Part shown: one piece after another, positions 12,233 to 23,212 of the stretch
Position numbering within the stretch: the first letter of the stretch is position 1
How the letters are laid out: each line of letters begins with the position of its first letter
Origin: Zygnema cylindricum
Taxonomy: Eukaryota; Streptophyta; Zygnematophyceae; Zygnematales; Zygnemataceae
Reading direction: 5' to 3'
Length of the DNA stretch: 59,240 bases
Assembly: GCA_037447655.1 (NCBI GenBank)
Contig: JBBHKE010000640.1
Location: 1-59,240, forward strand
Position numbers and translations under genes: made by a program
The notes under the pieces: generated by a model
The model's database searches: none
Told to the model about the DNA's origin: nothing
The model's input: only the letters and a program-made list of their open reading frames with translations

Positions 12233-13143
12233 ACAAGTTACTTTTCAGCTTTGAAAAACCCTAAAAAACCCTCGAATGCTATTGGAAGACCGCTTTGTTA
12301 CTGTATTTTGTGGTAACTGCAGGATATTCTTGCTTCAGCGAATTTAGGCCGAGTGTAGGTGGATCAATACGTTGTTTTGTAACCGAATGTCTTTTAATAG
12401 AATTCTCGCAGCACAGTATGCAGTTCGCTTGTAAATGTGATGTATTTTTGGTGCTTGCCTTCTCTTTCTGTCTTCCTCATATTGTCTTTTTTTCTTTTTT
12501 TCTTTTCCTTTCCTTCTTATTCTTTCTCCTTTTCTTTCTTTCTTCCTGCTTTTCTTCCTTCCTTCCTTCCTTACTTCCTTCCATCCTTCCTTCCTTCCTT
12601 CCTTCCTTCCTTCCTTCCTTCCATCCTTCCTTCCTTCCTTCCTTCCTTCCTCCCTCCCTCCCTCCCTCCCTTCCTTTCTTTTATGTGAGACATTCTATAT
12701 TTGTTGACACATCCCATATTACTCGGTGAAAATGAGAATTGGCTCATCGTGGGAGGTCTTTTTGTTGACCAAGTTTTTGTTTCTTGTCCAATCGTTGGTA
12801 CAGTCTTTCTTTTGTAAGAAAGATTATTATTGGGAAAATTAACACATCGCACGCTACAGGTCCCCATATTTATTACTAATGTGCATTTGTAGAGTCGCCA
12901 TGGAAAAATGTTGTTTCGCTTGCCGTACTATTCGACCTAAAAATTGAAAGGTTTCCAAATTTGTGCTTGAATTTTGTGCTTGAAGTACATTGTCGTGGAG
13001 CTTCTATTTAGGTTTTTGGGCCATTTAAGCCATTTTTGGAAAGTCCTCCGTTTTGCCTATCATATGTATAACGGAACACTCGAACAACAACACTTCAGTT
13101 CTCCATTATAACATTTACCAAGAAATAAGACACAGAAGTGCGT
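12233..13143. other. SNX1 3' flank with tetranucleotide repeat
   Basis: Begins as the likely SNX1 3' UTR. A (CCTT)n tract with a few CCAT and TCCC variants fills about 12550-12675. The Ser/Phe/Pro reading frames across it are not genes. Two CCCTAAA-like words at 12260 are too few to be telomeric. Nothing else is recognisable to 13143. Confidence 0.7.
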
Positions 13144-13316
13144 CAGAGGTCACAATCTCGTACCCAAATCTTACCGTTTTGTTTTTGAATCATCCAGCCG
13201 AATCCGGCCGGCCCCCAGAATTTGGCACCCGAATCCGTTCCGGATCCGACCCGGCCGGCCGGGTATGGATCGGGTAAGGATCCAGTACGGATTCGGGTAC
13301 CCGATTGTGACCTCTG
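13144..13316. mobile_element. Short hAT-like MITE (173 bp)
   Basis: The ends CAGAGGTCACAATC and GATTGTGACCTCTG are perfect inverted repeats. The flanking 8-mers AAGTGCGT and CCGTGTGT agree at five of eight positions, which suits an old hAT duplication. The inside is rich in CGGATCCG and CCGGCCGG words. Confidence 0.6.
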
Positions 13317-13987
13317 CCGTGTGTCTATGCCTTTAACATCTACGCAGGCAATGTTTGAAACTCTTAGACATTTGTAAGTGAAAACATCGACTGTGGAAAG
13401 GTTTCAAACAAAGCAAAACTTTTATTTGAGTTTGTTACGTCCGGTGATGATAAGGCTGAACTTTTTTTTATTTTTTTTCGATTAAATTTTTTGATTTGAT
13501 TTTTTGTTTTTTTTCTCGGGATCGTGAGATGTTGACAGCGGCAAGTATTTTGGGACTACGGACCAACATCTGTTTTGGACTAAACTTTTGCGGGCGCAAA
13601 ACTTTTGTCGCTTCTCACTTCCCGAAAGTAGAAGTGAGATAAGTTTTTTTAGTTTGGGAGGACACGTATTTTCGTCAATTTTTTGCGGTATCGGCGGCAG
13701 TAGTTTTTTTTCTCTGTTTCAATGTCGAAACAGAGAAAACCATACGCTTTAAATTTTGGGTCGATAACCGAAAGTTCTAGTGGGTTGCTATGAAAGTCTC
13801 CTGTCTTTTACGGAAGCGGCAAAACTTAAAAGTCAACATTTTGTCCCTCGAATTCTGCGGACACGTGTTACTTCCGACAAATACATTCTGTACACGTGTC
13901 ATTGTTCAAAATAGATATGAATTGATTTTATATATTCTTTTGAAAATTGCGAAAGTTCACACTGTACTGTTATTACTTATTACTGTA
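13317..13987. other. Intergenic, no gene seen
   Basis: A-T-rich and T-run sequence without a coding signal. A 13-base imperfect palindrome around GTTTCAATGTCGAAACAG lies near 13715. No element ends were matched here. Confidence 0.5.
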
Positions 13988-14488
13988 CACCGCGAATCGT
14001 AATTAGAGTAATAAAAAAATTAGAGTACAAAAACTAAAAAAAAAAATTAGAGTAATGAACGCTAATTTATGTGATAGAGCTGTTTCAACAATGAAGTTTA
14101 CTCTAATTTATTTAAGTACTCTAATTTGGCACGCTAATATCCTCTACCGTAAATAAGGTATTTGTACAGAATTTGGCAAAACGTACAGTTTATCGTCACT
14201 ATGACGTTTGCACTACGTGGTTTGTTAAAACGCAGTTACATGATAACGGCCTGTATTAAATCATTATTTGTACTTTTTTACTTAATAAAGTACAATTTTG
14301 CACGGTCGGAGGTCGTCCGTACTCCACACTATTTAAAACAAACCTATATTAGAATTAAAAACGCTAATTAAACTTTACCTTAAATAGAATAATGAAAAAA
14401 ATAGAATCATTTACTCTATTTCATGTGATTGAGTCGAAATTTCGAGCGACCGAATTAGAGTAATTTACTCTAATTACGATTCGCGGTG
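13988..14488. mobile_element. TA-flanked TIR element (Tc1/mariner-like)
   Basis: The left end CACCGCGAATCGTAATTAG and the right end CTAATTACGATTCGCGGTG form an inverted repeat, with TA on each side (13986-13987 and 14489-14490). The interior has several TTAGAGTA words near both ends. Length is 501 bp and no transposase frame was found. It is the same family as the copies at 21612, 23955 and 25306. Confidence 0.8.
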
Positions 14489-14496
14489 TAGTGCGC

Positions 14497-15232
14497 AGTT
14501 GTTCAAATCGTGCGATTTTTTCAATTTTTACAAATTCTGCGTATAATTCGTGACTGTTGAAAAAATCGCAAAAAAACGCGATGTACTTTCTGTCCGGTAA
14601 ACTGAACGGACAATTTACGGGGAAAAGTACATTATTTCCCGTAAAATGTACAGTTTTTTACGGGAATGTACAGAATTTGACGAAAACATACGTCGCAGTT
14701 CTTAGTACTTTCTGTCCAGTAAACTGAACAGAAATTTCACGGAACATTTACGTAATTTTATCGAAAATGTACGGACATTTTCGAAAAGAGACGTTGAAAT
14801 GTCACCATATTTGCTCGCGGTAAGTTTGAAAACTGTACGAACGTCTTCTTCATTTTTTTTTGAAAGTAGCCGCGATGGAATGTTGAAAACTTTGACAAAA
14901 AATTTGAACTGGACGAGATTATGAACCTGGCACTACGCCATTTCGCAGTTGCCTAGTCTACAATTGTCCGCTACAGTACCAGTCGATGAGGAAATTCCGA
15001 TACACACAACGAGTGTGATACATATTCAAACATTTAAAATTGTTTAGCGCTCATTTAACGGAAAACTTACAAACTGCGCAATATGTAAAATTCATTTTTT
15101 TTTTACATGTACGGAATAGTACGGATGAAAATTCATTAACGGTTTTAAATATTTTTTCAAATCGTTAAATGCGTTCATTACGTATAATTTGTCGCGATTG
15201 AATCATTCGCACTAAACGGTTTGAACAACTAT
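14497..15232. mobile_element. Mutator-like TIR element, copy 1
   Basis: The left end AGTTGTTCAAATCGTGCGA and the right end TTTGAACAACTAT match the termini of the elements at 47861 and 49394. The interior shares GTACTTTCTGTCC, GGTAAACTGAACGG and TTTACATGTACGGAATAG blocks with them. It starts only 6 bp after the preceding TA element. A flanking duplication could not be recognised. Confidence 0.6.
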
Positions 15233-15255
15233 GCTGTAGCGTCAATGATGTTTTC

Positions 15256-16209
15256 TAGTGTTGTGTATCGGTAAGGATTTGCCGATAACCGATATGGGCC
15301 TTTTTTCGGGTAGCCGATAATCGATATATTGGTACGATATATTGTTATCGGTATTATTGCCGATAAATAGCCGATATTTATCGGTTATTATCGGCGATAA
15401 CACCGATATCGATAACTATCGAAGATATCTGTACGGACCGTACAGATAAATGTACGGCCAGTACACTCAACTGTATGTGTTATTCCCCGGACGCGCCCTA
15501 CTCACAACCCCTATCTACTGAGGTGTCTACTAATCAGACCACTGTATTGTACAGTTGTACAAGCACCGAAAGTACAGTAGCCGCCATGATATCTGTACGG
15601 TTTTGGTACGGATCTAGTAAAAACGATGCACCTTTCACATCCGACGCCATTGCTTTGTCCCTTTCTTCATTGGGATCCACTGGGGACCTGCCACGTGTCA
15701 ATCTGTTTGCTTTTTTGGCATAAGCTGCCAAAAGAGCCATTCCGGGATGCCGGCGCTCACGGTGGCTGTCCGCTCGTATTTTCTCATTCCAAGTCGTCCG
15801 TTCGATTCCGGCGGCGCGCAGAATGTTATTTTGCGTCCGTTGTACTTTGTGTCCGTCGTCCTTTTACCGTTCCATGTTCACCGGTTTGTCGGTTCAATCC
15901 CGTAAGTCGCCGTAAAATTGTTGTTCAGTTAACTGACCAACGTGTATGTGCTGCGCTTTCCGTAATAAATCGCAGTTAAACAGAGACGGAACAGATTCTT
16001 TTACGTGGCATGCCACGCTATATAAAGTCAATAATATAATACAGTATGTTATATAGTAGTATTGTATGCATACTATATTTTTTATAGTTATCACCGGTAT
16101 GGAATTTGTTGGTCTCAGACCGATATATCGGGACCTCTGACCGTTCGATAACCGATAACTATCAGTATCGGTGTCATCGCGATAATTTTTTTACCGATAC
16201 ACAACACTA
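15256..16209. mobile_element. Non-autonomous hAT element, second family member
   Basis: The ends TAGTGTTGTGTATCGG and CCGATACACAACACTA are inverted repeats. The flanks are ATGTTTTC (15248-15255) and ATATTTTC (16210-16217), an 8-bp duplication with one mismatch. Subterminal CGATAT/TATCGG words are dense at both ends (about 15290-15420 and 16110-16190), as in the element at 4246. The interior reading frames have no recognisable domain. Confidence 0.75.
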
Positions 16210-17126
16210 ATATTTTCGCCTCTTTAATCAACTATTCTCCGATCCGCAAGTATTTTATCCGATTTGCCGATTTTTAGGATACATTTAATTTCTACCACAC
16301 CGCTTTTGTCCCTTTCTTTTTTTCGCGTACAATTTGTATTTGTGTTTTATAATTTAAGCTTTTTTATAGGGGACTGTCGTTAGCGTGACATGCGGCGGAC
16401 AAGGAACTTGTAAAGTACAGCTGTCATAATAGTCTGCCGTTTCACTTGCGATACAGGTCAACCTAGAAACTGTACGACACGTGTCAAACTATTTCCAGCT
16501 TTTCCTAAAAGCTCGCTGTCGCGTATCTCCATGTTCAGATTCGGTTCGATGATGAAGATTCTAGAAGATCGATAACGAATCTTCTCGTAGATCGTGGAAG
16601 AAGCCCAGAGGTCCAATTTATATGACATAACCGCTACGCCACGTGTAAATATTTGGCCATTCAAAATGTACCTCGTCGCAAGTGCAAGCGAAAAGAAAGT
16701 GTGAAGAACGGGAAGAATCGAAAAATATGACCATCTTTTTTGTACGCATTCGTTACGCGTCGTCTAGTTTTTTTTTTTTTTTTGTGATCTCCCAAGTTTT
16801 GGGCGAATTACGTTCCATGTTTTCGGAGACAGAAAAGTTTCACAAAAAGAGTTACGGGCAGTTTTAGTGTTTTTATAAAATTTTGCTTTTCTATTGCCAC
16901 TTACACGCGTCACAGAACAAAGGTCAACTGGATTTCCGCGGCTATCTCAATCATTGAACTTTCGCAGCCTCATTTTTTTTTTTTTCGCAGCCTTTTTGCG
17001 GTCATAACTTTTTTGACCCGTAATTGGCCCAATGAGCGTTTTTGTGACGCTTCCAGAAAAAAATTGTATACAAGAGCGTAACAAATTACAATATGTTCGC
17101 CCTAATTTATTCTTTGAGCTGGGTCC
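16210..17126. other. Intergenic, no gene seen
   Basis: Mixed sequence with poly-T runs at 16770 and 16975 and no coding signal or matched inverted termini. One palindrome, GACACGTGTC, lies at 16477. Confidence 0.45.
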
Positions 17127-17224
17127 ATTGGACCTAAAAATCAGTTTATTGGACCTAAAAATCCGTTTATTTTACCTAAAAATCCGTCTATTGGACCTAA
17201 AAAATCGTTTATTGGACCTTTAAA
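17127..17224 (+). repeat. Tandem repeat of about 22 bp
   Basis: Five copies of TTGGACCTAAAAATC plus a GTTTA-type spacer run in tandem. The later copies drift (TTTTACCT, GGACCTTTAAAATCC). The + frame reads as a repeated Leu-Asp-Leu-Lys, which is a by-product of the repeat. Confidence 0.85.
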
Positions 17225-17551
17225 ATCCTGTTTTGGGTGGCAAATCGCAAATTTTGAAAAATGACCCCAAAGATCCGGGTCATAATTTGGGCCAATCACA
17301 GGCCACCACCACGTGGGCATTACAAACAAAATCAAACCGGGCAGCCCGGGTTTGACCGGGGATTAAGATTTTAAAAACAAACGAAACCGTCAAATTTTGG
17401 CGAACCGGACGGTTATAACCGTCAAACCGTCCAAATTCCTGAAGAGACCTAGAAAAGTTAAATAACCTAAAGAAAAGTCCCGAAATGACCTGCAGTCAAA
17501 TTTAGCGTACTATTTCTACTTATTCCATACACTTATGTAATTTTATTTTTA
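17225..17551. other. Intergenic, hAT-like remnant words
   Basis: Contains CCGGGCAGCCCGGGTTTGAC and ACCGTCAAACCGTCC, GC-rich palindromic wording like the hAT remnants at 3400 and 13200. No paired ends were found and there is no gene. Confidence 0.35.
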
Positions 17552-18744
17552 GGGTGAGGTTCCATTAGGGGAAAAATGTCATTATTTGTTGAAAGCCGTA
17601 ATGTTTCGTACAGTGCCGTACCATTTTTATTTTTTTGGTCAGAAAAACAAAGTTAACGGAATGATCGATTTGATTCTCCAAGGTTATGGGCGTAAACATA
17701 TACCGTCGGATGCCGAATCGGATACGCCATCGGTCGAACCTTTCGGTTTTGCAACAAGTGACCTAAAGGAGGTCAATTTTAAGAGCCTGAACGAATGACA
17801 TTTTGCCCCGCGTAAAAGCTACAAAATATCTACGATGAGCGAGCAAATGGGTGGCTACACGTGGCATAAGCCATGTGCCTTACGCCAGGGTGGACGCGAG
17901 GCCACCGGAATCCGTTAGAAAAACTTTGACGGAGGATATTATTTCACGCTCCTGTTGCCATCCACTAACCATACTGGCATTCTTGTAAGCTTATATAAGG
18001 GTGACATTCCATTAGGCGGTCCCAGTAAATGTACTGACAAGTCTACTGGCAGCGTTTACTGGAAGTCCGCTCCATTTTGTCGGGCCAGTAACGAACCTTC
18101 CTCAATTATGATTGGCGCCACGCAGGTTAGAGTACAAAATCCAAAAATCTTGAAAAAAATATACAAGCGGAATATCTGTACGAAATTTTTGTACCACCGG
18201 AGGTAATTAATGATTCGTACATAAAGTTTTCGGCTAGATTTTGATTTTGAAAATGGAAATCAAAATTTTGAAACAGAATGGCAAAAAGACGCGACAAACT
18301 TTGAAGGTCGCGGCAAACTTTGAATGTCGGTGGATGTCACACGGAGCGTGCGAGGATATTTTCACCTGACCTGCATTCAACGTGGCAGGAGGCACATGGC
18401 ATGTACGACGTGCACGCTTGTGATCGCTTGTACAACGTAGATATTTTTTTCCTTTTCACGCGTACCAATGGTAATGAATGGAAATCATCTAGTGGGCCCC
18501 AACTCTCCTCGCCAAGTAGAGTTGGGGCCCACTGGATGATGTGCTCGATTGCTTCGCGGATCTCAAAAAGTGAAACATCCAACGGTCAGGAATTACGCCT
18601 ACATCATTGGAGCTTCCCGACAGCTTTTCAGTAACTATGTTTCGTCTGAAAAAAAAAAAATCTGGTACGGCTCTGTATGGCGCTGTACGAAAACGTACGG
18701 AGTCCGGTAACGAACCCCACTTTTCGTCTAATGGAACGTCACCC
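17552..18744. mobile_element. Harbinger-like TIR element A
   Basis: The left end GGGTGAGGTTCCATTAG and the right end CTAATGGAACGTCACCC pair as inverted repeats. The flanks are TTA on the left and TAA on the right. A 57-base hairpin lies 204 bp from the right end. The left end of a second element of the same family (17999) lies inside it, and that element's partner end lies outside at about 19012. Confidence 0.65.
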
Positions 18745-19012
18745 TAAATTATAAGTTTCGTCCACCCGTACAGATTTTATCGAATGCCTCGTACAAGTCA
18801 CTTTTTACCTCCGCTAGTACAAAAATGTGGTCACACTTTGCTGGCAAAGATTATATATAGATTCGCACAATCGTAATAGTTTCTTACGTGGAGCCAAACC
18901 AACATGTGCCACGCAGAAAAAAAAGTCGGTTACTGACTCGACACAATGGAACGGAGGCTTCAGTAAACGTATTTTAGACGTTTACTGACACCGCCTAATG
19001 GAACCACGGTCT
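17999..19012. mobile_element. Harbinger-like TIR element B, interleaved with A
   Basis: The left end GGGTGACATTCCATTAGGC, preceded by TAA, pairs with GCCTAATGGAACCACGG near 19010. The adjoining CAGTAAA/TTTACTG words match only between these two ends, so 17999 and 19012 are partners. Since 18744 ends element A, the two elements overlap instead of nesting. The exact right boundary is uncertain by a few bases. Confidence 0.5.
18484..18540. repeat. Long hairpin inside Harbinger-like element
   Basis: The 23-bp arms, including GTGGGCCCCAACTCT and AGAGTTGGGGCCCAC, pair with one mismatch around an 11-base spacer. Next to it, CGATTGCTTCGCGGAT matches the sequence beside the hairpin at 3857 in the element at 3647. 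Confidence 0.88.
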
Positions 19013-19116
19013 TTTAGTTTTGTAATTTATCGTACGGTATATTACCACATTCATACATTGGTTTAAACTTGGTCGAGGGATCGAACCGAATTAAGGGGTT
19101 TATAAAGTTGTTCAAA

Positions 19117-19383
19117 CCATAGTTCAAAAGTAGGCGTTTTATGGTAGGCCTTTGGTAGGCGCAAGTTGTGTTATGGGCTTTTCATGTGATCTTCTTAGAT
19201 CGCTACTTTAATCAGCGACTGTCCGATGACGTTTAATTCTCTATCGAACGATGTGCAACTCAACCCTGTTACTTTTTTTTTCATTTTGCGACCAATACAA
19301 TATGGGTCTTAAGGTCATATTGTATGTTTTGCGTACAATAGGCATATTGTATGGGCCTACTTTCACCTACTTTTGAACTATGG
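19117..19383. mobile_element. TIR element with 6-bp duplication, family Y copy 1 (267 bp)
   Basis: The left end CCATAGTTCAAAAGTAGG and the right end CCTACTTTTGAACTATGG are inverted repeats. TTCAAA lies on both sides (19111-19116 and 19384-19389). The interior contains CAATATGGGTCTTAAGG, also found in inverse in the copy at 28451. No coding capacity. A 6-bp duplication does not fit hAT, Mutator, Tc1 or Harbinger. Confidence 0.7.
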
Positions 19384-20583
19384 TTCAAATCCCGAACCAT
19401 GCCAATTTTGACCGTTATCGCATTTAAAAAATCACGAGCTGGTCGAAAATCGGTTTAGTTCGGTTCGAATCGGTCTCGTCTCAAATCGGTCCGGACTGCC
19501 CGATACATGTAACATGGAAGTACCCTAAAAAACCCTAAAAAATCCTAAAAAAATCGGAAATTCAAATTCCAAAACTCATACTTCATGCGAAAAGAAAAAG
19601 TGGACAACATAAACTAGTTTGGATATAAGGATGGTCCGGTAAAGGACAACCATAATATTTTACAAAGACGAGGGCTTTTGTCCTTTTTGGTACCGTTATT
19701 ACACCGACAAAATATATTTGGACGTATTTTATGTCGACAGTTTTCTAACTTCTCGAGAACTTCAACTTCTAGCCGACAAGTGGCGCGACTAGCCACGTGT
19801 GCTTAAAAATAATGTCACATTCTATTCAAATTTTGTCAGTAGGCGGCCTGATGCGACAAATTCTCTGAGGCCAGTGGCCGAATGCTCTGTATTCTTCATT
19901 GATGTTAAAGAAGTACATTTTGTTTGCTTTTTTGTCGTACTTCTTAAACGGATGAAATTCCGTCCGATAGAAGTTCTTTCGTATGCACAAATTCTTCATT
20001 TATTCGTTGTTTAGTTTTCACTTTTCGTTAACGACAAAGTGAAAGTACAAACAAAAAAAAGGGTCTGCCCCTCCTGTTATGATCATTTTTGCGATCCAGG
20101 GCAGCTCGGTACTTTGACTTTAGGTTCATAATTGATAATACTGCCAAAGATACGATTCGGTACAGTTGAATAGTGGGAATGTACGGATCACGGCAAAATG
20201 TTTTACTCGAGAATATCTGTTTTCACAAGTTTTGGCTGTGTTACCCGCACGTGCAAAGGCTGCAAAGTGAGAACATAATTTGTCTTTTGTAGTTTTGTCT
20301 GTTCTGGACTTCCGGTACTCAGTATGGCACTACTCACCATGGCAAAATGCTTTTTTTTTTAAACCCTATCGTGTACGAAAAGCTGCAAAAACTCACATTT
20401 TTTCGTCGTTTCCCGTACTTTTTTTTTCTACTGTTTGTACTTTTGTACTAGCCACGCGACATTTTATCAAATTATGAACGTCCAAAATTATGATACTGTT
20501 CACTTTTCAAAAAGAGCGTCTCATGAGATACAAGTGGTCCCAAGGGAGCCCAAACCCTAATAGTACTGTACTATAAAGTTTAA
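19384..20583. other. Intergenic, no gene seen
   Basis: Includes a short CCTAAAAAACCCTAAAAAA run at 19525 that is not a telomeric array, GC-rich hAT-like words at 19430-19500, and scattered GTAC-containing words. No matched element ends or coding exons. Confidence 0.45.
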
Positions 20584-20630
20584 AAACTACCAAAAGTATG
20601 TTTATAGTATAAACATACTTTTGGTAGTTT
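20584..20630. repeat. Perfect 47-bp palindrome
   Basis: Two 23-base arms (beginning AAACTACCAAAAGTATG) pair without mismatch around a single central G at 20607. Pairing stops at both edges, so the palindrome is isolated and not the tip of a longer inverted repeat. Confidence 0.95.
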
Positions 20631-21611
20631 GACAATAACGGAAACATATATCGACGGAGGGAATCCGCTCTCAGGGAATGACTAATTATTAATGAAGGAT
20701 ACGACAGAATTGACACGAATTCACGCAGAAATATGAGTGTCCGTGAAGATGTTTAAATGTGTTCCACTGTACGGACGCTAAAAGTTAAGCGTCTCGCCGG
20801 AAATGCGAAACGTTTTTTCTTACACTTTCCTAAAAGGTACAGTACCTTACTGTACTATATGAGCGACAAAGTCAGCCGAAAGGAAAGACTGAAAGAGTTA
20901 TAATATCATTGTGCGTCTTAAATCCAAACGTAGATACGTACGGTCCCTCAACATCGAATATCGAGAATATGGAAGCGATACGATATGAAATGCTTAGGTT
21001 TAACGATGTGAAAAAGTGTCTTAACTTTTTTTTACAAGTTTGTAATTCCGTTAGACGGTTAGAATTAGGTTTGTGAAGCAATCGTACCACGAGTCATGAT
21101 TCATCCAGAGCTTGTCAGATAAAGTACGAATGAAATGTACTTTTCCTTCAATATGGAGTATGTTTAGTGCGCAAGGAAGAATGTGTCCTACGATTGACGC
21201 GTGGCGAATTCAAGCAGCATAGGACATTGCCACAACAGAACCGACAAAATGTACGAACCCTAGACCTAAGTAATATCCCGCCGTTGTCCAACCAGTAAGC
21301 AACGGAATACGGTGGACAGCCGCATTCTCAGCATGTTTATATATCGTTTTAGTTAAAACCCTAAAAAAGTCCCCTATGATATCCAGTTTAAACGTCATAA
21401 CATTAGTTATTGAACCGCTTCTGCGTTCGCCATGGTGGACACTTCTGGTTATGGGCTTTTTTTTTTTCCGCAGCTTTTTTGTCGCATTAGATGGCCACTT
21501 GTTCACAGATCCTCGACAGCTTGCAATATGTACCAGAATGCCTGGGAAAACCGTACTTAAAGACACGATTGTGACGACTTTTGGAAAGTCTCACTTTTTT
21601 TTTGTCAACTA
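20631..21611. other. Intergenic, no gene recognised
   Basis: The longest frame, 118 codons on the - strand at 21210-21566, has no recognisable motif and crosses poly-A/T runs. No splice-supported exons or paired element ends were seen. Confidence 0.4.
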
Positions 21612-22658
21612 CACCGCCAATCGTTATTAGCGTTGTGTACACTACAGTAATTCCGTCCCGCTTTTTTTTTTTATTATTCTCCATTAGCGTAGTTCATTCT
21701 ACTTTTTCTTTATTCTATTTAGGGTTATTTTCAGTAGGTTGTCTCTTAAATAGAGTTGTGTACGGTCAGTGTCAGACCGTACATAAATGTACCTTTTTAA
21801 GTTAAAAATTACAATAAATTAGTTTTATTAACCGCTGTGGTGTACGGATGACTTCCGTCCGTGCAAAATTGTACTTTTATAAATAAAAAAGTACAAATAA
21901 TAATTTAATACAGGCCATTATCATGTAACTGCGTTTTAACAATCCGCGCAGTGCAAACGTCATAGTGACGATAAACTGTACGTTTTGTCAGATTCTTTAC
22001 GAATACCTTATTTACAGTAGAGGATATTAACTTGCCAAATTAGAGTACACCGCATAAATTAGAGTAAATTCCTTTCTGAAACAGTTCTATCACATAAATT
22101 AGAGTAGATTACTCTAATTATTTTTTTCTCTTTTTTTACTCTAATTTTTTCATTACTCTAATTACGATGCGCGGTGTACAGTAATTCCGTCCCGCTTTTT
22201 TTTTTTTTTATTCTCCATTAGCGTAGTTCATTCTACTTTTTCTTTATTCTATTTAGGGTTATTTTCAGTGCGTTCTCTTAAATAGAGTTGTGTACGGTCA
22301 GTGTTAGACCGTACATAAATGTACCCTTTTAAGTTAAAAATTACAATAAATTAGTTTTAGTAACCGCAGACGCATGAGAATGTGCGTTCTAAAAAGGAAA
22401 ACAAACCAGGTCGTAAAAAATCCCGTTCCCACATATTCGTCCGACAGCCGCGTTTCGACCGTGTGAATGTACGATTTGTGTACGATTTGTCAGATTTTGT
22501 ACGGAGACCTTTATTAGTGTAAGCATGTTTGCGACCGACATTTTGTACAATTAGAATGTATGATTTTTTCCAAAATTTTCAAATTCTTAAATAGCGTACA
22601 CCACTGTAACTATTATTATACGCTAATCAAACTCCCACGCTAATAACGATTGGCGGTG
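21612..22658. mobile_element. Composite TA-flanked TIR element (Tc1/mariner-like)
   Basis: The ends CACCGCCAATCGTTATTAG and CTAATAACGATTGGCGGTG are inverted repeats flanked by TA. Inside, a block of about 195 bp starting CAGTAATTCCGTCCCGC occurs twice (from about 21646 and 22178). Between the copies lies the right half of the 13988-type variant, ending GCGCGGTGTA near 22170. The structure looks like recombination or insertion between two related elements. Confidence 0.75.
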
Positions 22659-22876
22659 TAGTGTGGTCCGAGATAGCAGGTGAGTGGATACAGAATTCGC
22701 CTCGAATTTCCGTCTGACGTCTTGTCTGGATTTTATTATGATTCCTGAAAGTCCATCATGTCCGTACATAATTACTGTACCCGTGAAAACTTAGGTTTTG
22801 CAGAAGTGGAGTTCAGAAAGCCACGTAGGTCCCTATCGTGTCATTTTCCGGTACTGTGAGACCAGACAAATCACTA

Positions 22877-23093
22877 CACCGCTAATCGTTGTTAGCGTTA
22901 AAGTTTTTCTCGCCACTTAAAACATCTTTTATCCGTACACACTTGTCGGATTGTCAATCCGATGGTTGTTATTGTAAGGCAAGATTCTCATTTTCCTTTT
23001 GGCGGTCTCCGATTGACGACCCGACATGTGTGCACGGAGAAAAGATGTTCTAAATGGTGAAAAAAAAATAACACTAATAACGATTAGCGGTTG
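22877..23093. mobile_element. Short TA-flanked TIR element (217 bp)
   Basis: The left end CACCGCTAATCGTTGTTAG and the right end CTAATAACGATTAGCGGTTG pair with one inserted T. TA flanks both sides. The adjoining blocks AAAACATCTTTTATCCGTAC and GTGCACGGAGAAAAGATG are also inverted. It is closely related to the copy at 58676. Confidence 0.75.
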
Positions 23094-23212
23094 TACCATT
23101 CGAAAGGGAAACAAATATGAAATATCTGCAGCAGCCAGAACATCCGAATCCAAAGATTATGCTGCACGCGACATCACCACATAGCGTTCTGACCGTCTGA
23201 CGACATTTCTGG

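Noticed and set aside
15770-15830. GTTCGATTCC resembling a tRNA or SINE B box
   Set aside because: The T-stem does not pair properly and no upstream A box or acceptor stem was found.
16759-16787. Poly-T tract as a SINE or retrogene tail
   Set aside because: No flanking target duplication and no recognisable upstream body in either orientation.
19376-19400. GGTTCAAATCCC resembling a tRNA B box
   Set aside because: It arises at the family Y insertion junction; there is no A box or cloverleaf around it.
19520-19560. CCCTAAA runs as a telomere remnant
   Set aside because: Only two to three irregular units with extra A residues; not a telomeric array.
21210-21566. 118-codon - strand frame
   Set aside because: No recognisable motif; it crosses poly-A runs next to TIR elements and shows no splice or neighbour support.
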